64,000 bases of DNA from Rhynchonema sp. JSB1_4 (GCA_030248065.1 JASAMV010003218.1:62001-126000), one strand, 5' to 3'; positions 46,801 through 59,019 are shown, counted from the stretch's first letter. A program made the numbers and translations. The notes: a model not told the origin generated them from the letters alone.

Positions 46801-48168
46801 TGCGCACGATGTGTGAATATGTCGCCTCACTAAAATTTTAGTTGTTTCACAGGCCAGCGGTGTCAATATTTAGAAGGGCACCAACTTTTCGGGTTTCAGG
46901 TCGCGGTGGACTATCTTGTGACATCGAAGAAAGCTGAGACCACTCAACAGCTGAATGCCGTACTCCAGCGTTCGCCATGTCTTCGGTGTGTAGCGTCCTG
47001 ATTTCCAGAGGATGTCTTCAAGTGTGCGATCACACCGCTCCATCACCAATAGCGGTTCCGGGTGGTCGAAAACCATGCTGCAAAATTAGAACTGCATGAG
47101 CCGTATCAACATCAACTAATGAAGCAGATTACACAACAACGACAACGTAGGGCAAGCGAAAATCAAGGTCCAGACAAACATTGTTTGGATCGTATTTTGC
47201 AGGAGGACTGAGTTCGACCAGCGCAAAAGTCGTTCGTGTGAATCTGCTGCAGCTTTGCGTTGCCGTGGTCGTGGTGCTTATATGCCATCAAACTTGATAT
47301 ACCGCACAATGTGTGTTTCGCAACTGGTCATATGTATGTGTTTGTACAGTTGCATGAAAAAATGGAATCAAGTAAAATTGATATTGATCGCACAATGACC
47401 ACATAAGAATTCGTCAAATCAATCCTGATTTTCACGTTCAGTCACTTTTAACCACTGTGCTAGGTATTTGTGATTCTCACAAAACATTTTCAGCTGAAAA
47501 TAATCTGGCAGAGCACCCACGTTGCTGCGGGTCTGAAACATTTTGGTGACTGCATGGTTTGTGTGTGATCGCGCAACGCAACGTCACTGCCCCGTCACTT
47601 TCCTGCTTCACGATTCATGAAAAAAATTCGACCAATTCTTATAAAGTCATTGTGCGACCAATATCAACTCACTGGATGGCGACAATATGCGGATGAGCGA
47701 TATTCACGAAGCGGTGATGCGAAACGCGTGCGACTTCCTTCTTCAACTTGGTCACATCTGCGGTCGGCACTTTGATCACGAACGGGTGCACCGGAAGTCT
47801 GGGATTCGGCAGCACACGACCGAATGCCCCTAAACGTTATATACGTTCAATACGCTTGGCAAGTAGTTCAATTTCAAGTACAAAATGTTTCGTCAGAAGT
47901 TTTTTGTTTTTTTTTTTTGGAGCACTTTCAACCAGACACCACCGGAGTTTATCGCTTGTTGTGCCCTTTCTACACCCCCAAAATGTGTCAATCATCTCGA
48001 TTTACCTTCCCCAAGCGGTGGTTCTTGCATCTCATCAGTTGTGCCAACCAGCTCCATCAGCTTGTCGAATTCTTCTGATGATGCGATGTTGCGACATGTT
48101 TCATGCCGTCGCATCGAACAGCCGAGCTTAAACGGGTACTTGGACCGAGAACCAGATGGTTTCAGCAT
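43886..48168 (-). CDS. TAK1-like protein kinase with a helical C-terminal extension
   Basis: Exons: 48006-48168, 47673-47829, 46886-47077, 46628-46768, 46393-46515, 44599-44918, 44426-44519, 44199-44333 and 43886-44112, about 517 codons. The kinase core is complete: glycine loop GEGAFGRV, lysine in FVIKVP, HRDLKPEN (assembled across an intron), ADFGT, RAPE, and the helix F region LDMYSFGVVMFCIHTG. RPNADSMKSHFDQLF marks the C-lobe end. ADFGT and SFGVV(M) resemble MAP3K7/TAK1 and relatives in the TKL group, but I cannot name an orthologue. After the kinase, about 190 residues of mostly helical, Asp/Trp-rich sequence (FEPNDWWSLPTIDRWMFQQI) match nothing I know. Phases agree except between 44426-44519 and 44199-44333, which are one base out. 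Confidence 0.83.
45129..45932. mobile_element. hAT-like element with GGGATCGGGATT repeats
   Basis: Perfect inverted ends CAGTGTTCGAACGGGAT and ATCCCGTTCGAACACTG, with the exact 8-bp duplication TTCAGCAC at 45121-45128 and 45933-45940. Short arrays of GGGATCGGGATT lie inside each end and about 580 bp of unique, non-coding DNA in the middle. It occupies the large intron inside the kinase C-lobe. Confidence 0.9.
47380..47665. mobile_element. MITE family TATTGGTCGCACAATGAC (kinase intron)
   Basis: Ends GATATTGATCGCACAATGAC and GTCATTGTGCGACCAATATC, then ATAAGAATTC / GAATTCTTATA-like inverted sequence. Interior as in the truncated copy at 28479-28625. The right end is 8 bp from the donor of the kinase glycine-loop exon. 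A further end lies at about 48970-48991. Confidence 0.88.
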
Positions 48169-49227
48169 TGTGTCCAGTTGGGAAACGTGGCCTTTGGTTT
48201 GCAGATCAGAGAGTTATTTTTTTACTTCTTATGATTTCTTGCTTTTCAAATGTTTTAAACTCTGTAAGATGGAATCTATGGTGAGTGTTCCGTGAAGAAT
48301 TGAACTCTCGACGAAACAACAAAGACAATTTGCGTGCAAAACTGAAAGTTGGTTGGAACACCAAAATAAATGGAAAAGTCTATCCTATCAGGTCGGTTGC
48401 TTCAAGACACACCACGAACAAAAAAACCGACTTGTCATGTCACAAACAGATATTTAGGAAGAAGCGATCATACAAACGGCATTAACTCTTCGATAAAACA
48501 CAAGCAACTACAGCCAGGGATGGGAAAATTATAATTCTGAGGAAGGGAACAGGAGCATCACAGAAACTCCAGCTTGAAGCAAACTTGTGATCGCGCAATT
48601 TTTGGCAACGCGTCTTCTCCGCAGCGCGTGCAACATCGTGCGTGACTTTCAGCAGCACAAGGCAATACCACATACATCAACATTCTGAGCAAGCTAAGGG
48701 ATGACACGCGGCAGTTCAAAATAATGTGAACTCTTTGACGGGTGCTTGCTCACTCACAATGATAATGATCTGACTACAGAACATTCATACGTTGCTGCTG
48801 ATTTGGGAAGTGTTACACGTTGTAGAATTCAACGGGTGCATAAGGATTTTCTCTTTCTGTTCGTTTTGTGAGCACACCACCTCCGAAATCGGGCTCGTGT
48901 TGACGCACACCACCAGATGTGCGATGTGCCAGTCCATATCTTTGATATTCACTATACCTAATTCTGCTTTTGTCATTGTGCGACCAATATCACAAGGAAT
49001 CACAATTTGGAGTCAGTCGATTGATTTCCGTGTCGAACATCTGTCAGTTGAGTGTATGAGACTGAGACGTAGAGAATATTGCCAAGCCAGATGCATCTAT
49101 CTGCTGGTGGGTTAAATTTCCCCAACAATATTACGGAAATAATGCCCAATTAACGTCAAAAATACCGCATACATCCACCGGAAAACTAAGTTTTGAACCA
49201 AATAAACAGCAAAATCACAAAACAATT
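48169..49227. other. Intergenic upstream of the kinase gene
   Basis: About 1 kb with no coding exon recognised. It contains the remnant of the GGCAAACTAC MITE (about 48778-48905) and one end of the TATTGGTCGCACAATGAC MITE (about 48970-48991). Presumably holds the kinase promoter. Confidence 0.45.
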
Positions 49228-49298
49228 TGCATCGGCCGGGAATCGAACCCGGGCCGCCCGCGTGGCAGGCGAGCATTCTACCACTGAACCACCGATGC
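49228..49298 (-). tRNA. tRNA-Gly(GCC)
   Basis: A 71-nt cloverleaf on the minus strand. The acceptor stem GCATCGG pairs fully with CCGATGC, with discriminator A. The D arm has TTCAGTGGTAGAA, the anticodon loop CTGCCAC gives anticodon GCC, and the T arm is CCGGGTTCGATTCCCGG. It is nearly identical to metazoan tRNA-Gly(GCC). A TTTT run about 10 nt downstream on the minus strand is a plausible Pol III terminator. No intron. Confidence 0.97.
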
Positions 49299-49687
49299 GA
49301 CATGACTGTCTGCATAAAACTCGTATACGACACTAAACCAGGCAGAAATACACACACAGGCTGCGTCTGCTTGTGTGTGCTGCGTTGGGCAAAACACTCA
49401 ACACACAGTGGTAACGCTGAAGCAGTGCAGTTTGGTTGCCCGTGTGGCGTTTCCCACCCAACTCAGCCACTCTCGTTTGCTTCTGCAGTTCTGCAAGAAG
49501 AATGTTCTTTTTCGTGCAAAGGCACTGGTATTTCAATATCAATACCGACCGCACCTGTTGAAGAAAACGCAGACAAAAAGTGCCCTGATGTTTCACGTGC
49601 AATCCACAGCCAACTGTTGTTCATTCCCAGAGTTATAATAACGGGGAGCGCACATTCCAAAATCCTTTGTGAACAAAAAATGGCTTT

Positions 49688-49766
49688 CATCGACTGGGGC
49701 TCGAACCCAGGTCCTCCGCCTAACCGGGGCAGGGGCATTGCTCTACCAGCTGAGCTATCGAAGTGC
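49688..49766 (-). pseudogene. tRNA-like sequence (tRNA pseudogene or SINE head)
   Basis: The minus strand has a good A box (TAGCTCAGCTGGTAGAGC) and B box (GGGTTCGAGCCCC) at tRNA spacing, and the 5' part resembles tRNA-Tyr. The acceptor stem has two mismatched pairs in seven, and the anticodon arm (region CCCCTGCCCCGGTTAGGC) cannot form a normal 5-bp stem and 7-nt loop. It therefore looks like a decayed tRNA or a tRNA-derived element rather than a working gene. Confidence 0.7.
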
Positions 49767-50818
49767 CTGCCCTTGGACGGAACCCCTGCCCTCGAAGTTT
49801 TTGGCCAGTCTGCTGCCAACAAGCAAACTCAACCATTGCTTATTCCCAGAGTTGGTAACGTTGTCTTGTTCACTTTTTTGCCGAAAATTCTCAAGCTGTG
49901 TTATGTAACAGACTGTGACAATTCTGGAGCTCCGAAATCGGGCTCGTGTTTGCGTAGTTTGCCTTCGAAAAAAAGGTATTATAAAATGGAATGTTAGCAA
50001 ATCGATCATCAAATGCGCGCACAAAAATATACGAAGGCCGGCTCCTCCCAGTCCGGTCAGGTCCCACCCAACGTGCTATAAAGAAATCACAACGTTCACA
50101 AAAAGTCAGACACCCGCCATTAACTTTCCCTTCGATCGTTGCCCACAATTGCCTGATTCATCAAGGTGACCGCACGCCACCACAAACATCAAGGTGTATG
50201 GATGGACCGAAGTGTGCCTCTGCACAATGAGCCCAAGAAAACTCCAGAAACAGAGCATACCATAAGCAACTTGACCACACACCAATGTCCATATCTGCAT
50301 TCTTTTCGGTCTGACGTCTGACGTAGTCCCAGACAAGATTTGATGTCAGCAGAGCTTTTCGAAAATCCACAGATAACAATGATCCCGCAGCTGCCTGTTT
50401 CTGCAAGGTAACGAAATGTGTCCAATTGCGAAAAGAGACAAAATTCCGAATTCGGTCACGACTCACGATTACGATATTTGCTCATCATTCGATTTGTCAT
50501 TTTATTGTTCTGGCAGCTGCCTGTTCAGAAGAGCAATAAAATGATATCAAAAACAAACAATAATATAAATTAAAAGCAACAGAGGTTTTTGGAATGTCAA
50601 TTAATTATGCGTTGATAAAATCATTGAACAATTCAAATTATGATAACGCACAATAAACAATTCAATATCAAGAGCCATCAATAAGTGCAAGAACTTTCAT
50701 CAGTGACGAAGAGAGAAACAGAATCACACCGGTCCGTTGAGAAGAACGCGCGATCGTCTCCGCATTGCAAAAGAGCACAGAAAAAACTAGGAAAAGTAAA
50801 AATTGTAAAAAAAACAAA
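49767..50818. other. Intergenic, between the tRNA-like copy and the channel stop
   Basis: About 1 kb with no recognised exon. A fragment of the GGCAAACTAC MITE end is near 49925-49965. The final part presumably contains the channel 3' UTR. Confidence 0.4.
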
Positions 50819-53800
50819 TCAAAAGAAAAACGCGGCTGCTTCCGCGGCTTCTGCGGCTTCCCTGGCCTCGACCTCTTCTGTTGTCTCCATGGTGCCCACG
50901 TAATAGGCCCAGTAGAACACGTTGAAGAGCACAAAAAGGGTGGGGAAGGCGAATGAGGATATTTTGTCGATGTTTAGCGCTAGACGATCTTTTTTCCATC
51001 GTCTCAGTGCTTGCTGCGCGGCGAAGTCCCTTTCCGCTTGCAGTTGCTCGGCACTTTTCGGAAAAGTCGGCGGTGCCTGCATCTGAGGGAGGCCTTGCCC
51101 TCCAAGAAGGGGTTGTTTGGCGGGATCATCCCCGTAGAAGCCGGCTATCGGCATGTTCACTTGTGTGTGACTGCCTGCCAATGGGGGTAATGTCTGATAT
51201 TGTCCCTGGTAGACGGCAGGGGGAACGGGCAGATGACCGCCTAATGATGGGTTGTGCTTGGTGCACTGGTGGGCTGTAGCAGGGGATTGACACGGACATG
51301 GGCAGGGCGCTGAGGGGGGTGGTGCGCCCCCTTGACCCATCAGGGGGTTGAGTTTGAGATTGATCGGACCAAGACCGAATCCAGGCGGTCTATAGCCGTA
51401 ATCGTTGTTCATTGATAACAGGGGGGACACATTGCCTCCTAATGCACTGCTCGGTGTCAAACTGCTGTATGCGTTCTGTGGCTGTTGTTGTTGAGTGGAA
51501 GCTGTTGACCCTGCAGAAAGTTATAATATTACTTGAGTTTTCTATTTTGGAACCTTCGGGGGCCCAAAAATAAAAATTAGAAAATTCAGAATTTGAAATT
51601 AAAAACTCTACGTCAACCAAGAACCAACCGTAAGTTGGCACGGATGATCGAGCTGCTAATTGAGCGTGTTGTGGTTGTTGTTGTTGCGTGTGTTGAGCAC
51701 TGTGTTTTCGCGTGTTGTTGTTGTTTGTTGTTGGTGTTGTTAGTGAATTGTAGTGCGGTGGAGGCATCGGTGCTGCTTCACCCGCGTTACCGTAGCCCCC
51801 GCCCGATGGCGGACCGTATGCCGCGCCACTAACGTTCACCTAAAGGTAACGAATGGTCACAGTCACAAATTGTATAACATCGTTTTTTGGTTGCCCGTTG
51901 CAGCACCCTGCCATCACTAACGTGCGGCGCACCGGACCTAGACAACACAGGCGGGGCTCTAATCGGGAGTTTTTTCGTTCTAGTATCCATTTTGTGATCT
52001 AAATTTACCGATAAAAAAGGAACAAAACGAGCTATTTTACATGATATTTCGTATTTTTTGGTCAAAATTTTTGCCTTTCATGCACATACCTATAGAACCA
52101 AAATGCAGTCTATACAAAGCGTCTATGAGATGCAAGAAAGGGTGTTGAAATCAGGTATGAACCCTATTCGTAAAGTACAAAATTTTTTACACGGGGCACT
52201 ATTCGGAAGACGGTTCGAATAAAGCTCCATGGGGCTCTATTTGGGAAAAAATAATTTTCAAAATCCGATTTCCCACTTGCTACCGAATAGAGCCCCAAGG
52301 GCTGTAGCCGGAAAATTCCGGTGGTTTTATGCGAACCATTCATTTGATTTGAGATTTTATTGGTATTTACCCTGGACAAGCAATAACGCAACAATGTATT
52401 TCGACAACAGAGTGGGCTATGCTCCACACCTGTACAAACTGAAGAGTGCCTGACGCACCTGTGGTACAGGTTGTGAACCTTGTTGGGCCATCGTGCTGTT
52501 TGGATTGGTGGCCGTACGATTCTTACGTCGTCTCAGTCCACTAAATCGTCTCGATAATCGACCTGTGCGGGACTCAGCTGATCGGATGATGTTTCATTAT
52601 ATGGTGGAATCAGATTAATGCGAAACCACACAATTTCAGAATAGTGCAACGATCTCAAAATAACTCTCACAGCACAATGCTTGGTTTCCAGGATTGATCT
52701 GACAGTAGTGAGTCTCGCCCGTTTCGTCATTTTTTCACAGGCCGGAGGTGCACCAGGATATCGTCAGTCCGTATCATCGAGCCATGCGGCCCAAAAAAAG
52801 ATTCACAGAAACGCCGGTTTCGAACCGAAACAAATTACACGTTTTTTTGTTACACCCTACACGTATGTATGCATAAATATTGAAACATCAACCAACCCCC
52901 AACTCCGGTCGGTGTTTTCATCGGTGACATGGCAGTACCTGCTGCGCCCATGCTTCGTTTCCAAAGTGAGCCCATACCACCGAACTTGTCCTTTTTCGAC
53001 TTCCCGCCCAGACTGGGTGGTCGCATGAATTGTGGCGTGTTCGCCTCGTCCGGATTGTATGGTTCTGTAAAATGAAATCGCATTTTGAGAAAAAGAAGCG
53101 TTCGTAGTTGGCGAAACAGCGTATTGCTTATGGGAATTCAGGGTGCTAGTGATTGTGCCTCACGCGAGGTTGTGTGAATAAAAAGTGACATCTGAATCTG
53201 TATAACATCTAGGTAGTTTCTGAATTTGCACCGCGAGACAAAAATATGTACATAAAATTGTCATTGGCATCAGTGCAACATACAGTGGACGGTCCAAGGC
53301 CGTATAGAGCTTGAAGACCAGCACCACAGCTATGGTAACCCTACCTCATGTCATGTGGAGTTGGGCACCAATCTTGACCAGCGTAAAAGTTGTCCTTCTG
53401 TACAAAATGAATAATCAAAAATCGTCACTTACGCACGCCAATCGGCGGCGGTGGCAGGTCATCGTCACGACTAAGGAACCCAACAGTGGCCAACTCCAGC
53501 AACGAACTGAACACAAACGTCATACAACTCAGCATCCACACGTCTGCAACGATAAAGGACAATATTGCAACAACAATGCGGGTGAAAGTTGGTAGTTGCC
53601 GTCCCCAGCCACTTTGTAACATTTCAGTTGTTGTTGACGCAAACAATTTCATTTGGAATATAGATTCGGTCGCGTGACCACTAAGAATTCTATTATTAAT
53701 GCCGCATTAGCTTTGACGAGCGTAAAAGTTGACGGTCAAAATTATGTGCGTCAGTAACGCTCAGCACAATAAAATCGCCTGACTCAAATTGGCCTTGACC

Positions 53801-56800
53801 TCGACAAACAAGAACGTAACCCGAAACCAACCAATGGCCTTCACATAGGACACACGCGGCAGGTTTCTGATGATATTGCCAAATTGGAATGTCATGGCCA
53901 GTAGACTGTTGACACCCAACATTGTGCGTGCCGGGATGGCTTTGGTGCCAAGGCAGAATGCGATCCACGCTGTAAACGAAGGTCGGTGTACGTTTTTTGT
54001 GTTTCTGAAGTTTGGGGCAAGTGGCCGTCCGGTGCATGCTCACTGGCGATGCTCTGGTGCACCACCAGTCTGTGACAACAGGTCGAAACGGGCAGACAAA
54101 CATCACGCATCTCGACTGACCGACCACATCAACTTTTAGCGGTACGAACGGACGGGTTGTCAACTGTTTGTTTGGGCTTGAGTTTTGTGATTGAATTGTT
54201 CAACCTGTTCATCCATGGAACAACTTTTAAACTGGTCAAAAGGGCGTCGGCCCTTTCAAGAAAAACTAAATAAAATCAATCTAGTGCAAGTTTGAATGAA
54301 AGTTGATCTGATAATTCATGTCCGCACATAGCATATGAAACATCAACACCAATGAAACAACTAACAAATGAATATGGTTAAGAACGTAGGCAGATAGGCT
54401 TGAAGGATGTACCAGCCGAAACGACGTTGGAATCGAAACGTCATCGTCAGCTCGTGCCACATGCCGGCTGGATAGGGCTGCAATGATGAAACATCACATA
54501 TGGATTATGGTATAAATGCAAATGTAGGCATTAGGCCAGGCAATATTAATTCGAGGCTGACATGTTCATGTACATTTAGAACTTGTCAAATCAAATGAAA
54601 CTTAAGATGATCAAATATTAGAAGATCATAGACAATATCGTACCGCCTCTTTTCGACTGTTGCTAATTTTGTCGAGAGCGTAATCGGCCAGTTCAATCTT
54701 TTCCCGCATTTTCTGCACTCCGTTGGCCGTCCATTGCATCGATACCTGCAGTGAACACATAATGGGTGGGATTCATGAAACGGGTTTATCATTTTCGAAT
54801 CAAAAAAATTCCTTGACAACAAAATAACCAAAATGTGTCCCCGTACCTCTTCAGTGTTGTAATTGTAGGATTCGAAAGTCAGAAAGCAGTCGACCCGATC
54901 GAAAGGAAATGTCGTCAGATCCATTACACATGGGCCTGGAAACATCCAGCACATTAGCATACTTGCGGGCCGAAAAAAACCATTTTTTGGAAAAAACCGA
55001 AAAACCCGTTCTTTTCCGAGGCCCGGAAAAATACGTTTTTATTTTTCCGGAAGTTTTTCCAAGTGGCAACTTTTGGAAAAAAACGGTTTTTTTCCAAAAA
55101 TTTCCGAGATATTTTCCAAGGTTGCGAGAGGATGTTGTCAAAACCAATGTAAATCGGTACTAAACTGTTTAAAATAAGCACTTTTTAATCTCCAAGTTAA
55201 TTTTTAGCCTGTTTCAGGCCGTTTCCCGATGAAATTTTCTCCAAAATAGTCGTTTTTGGACCATGGGTATCCTTAAGCACTGGAAAAATATTTGGAAAAA
55301 ACGGTTCTTTTCCGAAAAAAACGGTTTTTTTTTCAAAAATATATTTTGCGAAAGTATACTTTACCACGTATTTTAATACTGACGATGACCACGTGCACCG
55401 CGACAGGTCGAAACGGGGAATCAAAAAACACACTGCACAAGTCATTAGTTTGACTGAACGAAACTCTTGAATCAACCCAGCCAACAAGATCGTCTATTCC
55501 AAAGATAACTTCTTTTTAGGGGGTGTGGCCGTCTGGTGCATTTGCGTCAACGTCAATGTCAATTTAGTGTTGTGGACACAACCGGCCGAGTCAAAAGCGG
55601 ATCATCTGTTATGATGGCACAACGGCCGGAAAGCTGACCTACATGCAGCGTGTTGCTGTCAACGTACCGGTCAATTTGAGCCTGTAGTTTGTCCAAACCG
55701 ATCCGTTCGGGTAGATCATGAGGAAAATATTCGGAAACGGACTGCTGTGAATGTTGGCTGTCTTTGAATTGATGAAACACGAATTCGGCGTCCACAACTT
55801 TTTGAGCAGATCATTGTTGAGTGACAGGTTGTATTTGCACGGGTTCAGATCGTCGTAGGATAAGGCCGGATCCAACCACATTTCGGAAATGTAAATGTCG
55901 AGATTGAAATCCGATGTGATGTCGCTGATGGCTGTGATCTCCTGCACCCACACCTCCACTGACACACGCACGCTGTTGCCAGGCACCTGAGCATGGGAAG
56001 TTACCTGATTCATAAAGGTATCGGTTACTAGGAGTCAGTTAGCAGTTATAGCCCCGACTTGTGCAGCTGAGATAGGCCCACATTTAAGACCACCTCATCA
56101 CGAATAGCGTTTTTGCACAAAAAATGGAGAGATCGCCACAATTTATGTGCTACTGATCAAAGGCAATCCATTTTTCAATCTAACCCCCTCCCCGAACCTT
56201 ATGTCTGTTGTATCCATGCAATATGTTGTCCAATATGAACGAGTCATTCGCGCATTCTTCAGGCTGTTCAATGAGTGGTTGCAAAGGTTGATGATGGTCG
56301 CCGTGCATGTGGTCGTCATGCCTACGACATGATAGATGCAATAGGGCATGCGGCCGGTGTAGACTTTGCCGGCGTCAGGGTCGGGCGATTGACTTGGCAT
56401 CAAAAGTGTTTTCCTGTAGTTCACACCAGACACCACTGTGAAACATCGGTCAGCCAACTAGCCGTTAAGCGCACACATGTGCACTGACTGACATACATGG
56501 ATGAGATTTCACTCAGGTGTACCTAATACAAAATCTTTTCGACGCCAAGTCAAAGTCAACCCCAACCCCGACCATCCGAGCAAGAGTGGATTCCAGTATA
56601 AACTGCATACGGTGATTTTATCCCACTGGACCCTATGATAAAACAAACGAAAGATTTCTCAGTGAAACATCACCCACTCATGCACTGACGCCGGTGTGGT
56701 GTGCTGTCGCCTGCGTGTGTTTGCAGCAGCAGCGATTAGCGCTTGATCACTGGGTGTTGTGATGTGAATGTGAGTCAGCTCCGGTCGGGCCGGCGGAGGA

Positions 56801-56928
56801 ATTTTGATCGGTCGCGGCTCCATCAATGCATTCGGATCGTTTTCTGCCGATACCGTAGCCCACAACAGGGTTACGGTAACGGTAATTGAAAAGTACGGTA
56901 GACAGTAATCGATAAATAAGGCGAGCAT
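50819..56928 (-). CDS. Cys-loop ligand-gated anion channel subunit
   Basis: A pentameric ligand-gated channel subunit of the GABA/glycine/GluCl type in the plasma membrane. Twelve exons with consistent phases: 56674-56928, 56198-56263, 55668-55986, 54847-54935, 54644-54745, 54366-54477, 53832-53969, 53433-53543, 52939-53064, 52459-52562, 51629-51839 and 50819-51510, 774 residues. The start gives a signal peptide; then [14 protein letters not shown], the first helix; the Cys loop from CVMDL to RVDC with 13 residues between cysteines; and TM1 [20 protein letters not shown]2 starts [10 protein letters not shown], and the PAR signature implies anion selectivity. TM3 is [16 protein letters not shown] and TM4 [17 protein letters not shown]. 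The second cysteine pair of GlyR/GluCl is not seen. The TM3-TM4 loop is long (about 330 residues) and rich in Pro, Gln and Asn. The ligand cannot be told. Confidence 0.93.
51936..52322. mobile_element. Diverged MITE copy in a channel intron
   Basis: Shares with 43431-43822 the segments GGTTCGAATAAAGC, AATAATTTTCAAAAT, TTTCCCAC, and the right end GGGCTGTAGCCGGAAAATTC. The left end is degraded (GGCGGGGCTCTAATCGGGAG). It lies in the intron between 51839 and 52459. Confidence 0.75.
54960..55345. repeat. GGAAAAAACCG-rich repeat in a channel intron
   Basis: Repeated purine/pyrimidine units such as TTTTTTCCAAAAA, GGAAAAAAACGG and TTTTTCCGGAAG occur in both orientations over about 400 bp. No coding potential; origin unknown. 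Confidence 0.6.
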
Positions 56929-59019
56929 GGCTGGTTGATTGAGCAAATGATACAGATACAGGGTGTCGATTGAGTTCGGTTTCCGAGTTACCACGGACAG
57001 GGATTTCTTAGCTGTACGTGCTGGAGCATAGTCGGTCGAGCGGAGGAGTGGAGACGACGACCATCACGATTTTGTGTCGTCTGGCAAGTCTGAGATAGAG
57101 AAAATTTGAGTTTTTAAATTTAACATCACCAAATAGTAAATACCCCAGGTCGTCACTCATCCGACTTGTGACACACATTGACAATTGGGGTGGTTGTATA
57201 CTGTAGCTCGTGTCCAATGCTATACTTAGGCCCATGCTAACCCTTAGGCTTTGACGCAGAGTCTAACCCTGGACTTACGCCTAAGCCTGAGCCCGAGCGT
57301 TAGGGTAAGACTAATTAGACTAAGGCTTAGCCTAAGCCTAAGCCTAACCTAACATATGTACATACCATTGGGAGTGAGATAATCCAGGACCGATACCAGC
57401 ACGAAGAGTAACAGCTCTCGTGGAGAAAAAAATCGCGGTTTTCTTCCGGCTTCCGGATAATACATACATATTACTCATTGAGATATTTATAGCGGCAGAA
57501 ACATGAGCGTCATCTACGCCTGCGTAAAGCACACAGACCGTCGGATGCGCGCCACATTTCGGTCGACACTTTGTTAAATTGGAGCACAATGGAATTTGTT
57601 CGGTCCGCGGGCGGTGGCGGGGGCGCCTTAGTGCAACAGGAGAGAACGTGGTGAAAATCGATCACGCGCTGTTTTTTCGGCCCATGTGTTTTCCTCGTGT
57701 ATTTCGTCTCTTTTCTCTCCCCTTTTTTTGTTGTGAGAAAAAGAAGAAGACAGACACTGCTGGATGCTGCGTTTCATTTGACTGACTTGCAAGCAATGCA
57801 TACACACTTATGTGAATTCAGAATATTTGCACGGCTGCTCTAAATGGAGAGCGCCGTCGCTATTTGAACCCAGGTCACAACCTGTATGCAAATATGTGCA
57901 ACAGGCAATTGTGATTGCGCTTATGCGTGCGGTACTGGTATTTTGCAGTTGCTGCGCTATATGCAGAACACTAAACAAGTTCGGCACGCGTGGCCCGGTT
58001 TCGTGCGGTACGCAAGTCACAGCCTGCTGTTGGGAACCATCACTATAAGTACAATCAAATGGGAACAGGTCGCTTCCCATATGCAGACCGGTGGTGCATC
58101 AGGTCATCGTCAGTGTCAATGCATCGCCTAAACATGCTTGCCTGGTTTTTATCAGTACCCATTAACCATCCGACAATATCTGGTAGCACTTGGGTGTTCC
58201 ATGTCGACCCTTTACATGTCGTTCTATTGAATGATCGATGTACTGTACGTACATGGATAAAGAGCAGGCTTCTTTTTCTCGGGGACCTGCTGTCTCAAAA
58301 ATGAAGATGTACCAACTTTGTTCAACAACTTCGAGACTTATTGGCCCGAAGGATGACGAAGTCATGTGCGAGTGAGTACCGTTCAGGGCAAAAAATATCT
58401 GACTGGAAATTCGGACCCCTGATTCAGGTCCATGATTGCTATTCACTACGTGTAGGTTTATGCTTTCAGGGTCCGAACATGGGGGGCCTGAAACCGAGCT
58501 TACAACAAAAAGTGCACGATCAGGAAGGAGTGAGTGAGGTCATAATAGCATGTTTTCAGCTGAACGCACAAACACGACCACATCACATAACAGCTCATTT
58601 ACATCTCAGTATTGGCTGAACAAAGTCCTCAAAAGACGGCGTTCGAATCAAACTGCTATCCGCTGTTCATCAATGGGCCAGGGCTCATTTTGAATGCGCA
58701 GCGCCCCGAATTTAATGATAATGGTAACGAAGTGCATGTGGTGATGTCAATTGTATGGGACACGGCCACATCAATGGGATGGGATAGAGAAACTGAGCGG
58801 CAAAACTCTGGAAAAAGTTCCGTGGAGTAAATGTTTTGCTCTTGCTAAACTTCCTTTCTGAAACATCAGTGAAATGCAACAACCTAAGCGATTGGTCGCA
58901 AGGGAGATGTTCGCAAAACGCGAAGATTTCCAAAATTTACAGAAAGCCTTGAAATGACGCTGATCTAATCGCTTTGCAAAGAAACCAGCTCCACATTACC
59001 GGTTATGCGCCCTATACAT
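56929..59019. other. Intergenic, no gene recognised
   Basis: The channel 5' flank followed by about 2 kb where I see only short frames. A degenerate array of AAGCCT/TTAGGC-like units lies at about 57230-57352, and single copies of the recurrent motifs occur at 58085 and 58859. Confidence 0.4.
57230..57352. repeat. Degenerate CCTAAG/TTAGGC-type short repeat
   Basis: Hexamer-like units (AGCCTAAGCCTAAGCCTAAC, CTTAGGC, TCTAACCCT) alternate in both orientations for about 120 bp. This resembles decayed telomere-like or simple repeat. Confidence 0.5.

Noticed and set aside
55559..55795. Separate minus-strand gene beginning [17 protein letters not shown]
   Set aside because: It overlaps the extracellular-domain exon 55668-55986 of the channel in another frame; the channel frame has the conserved motifs.
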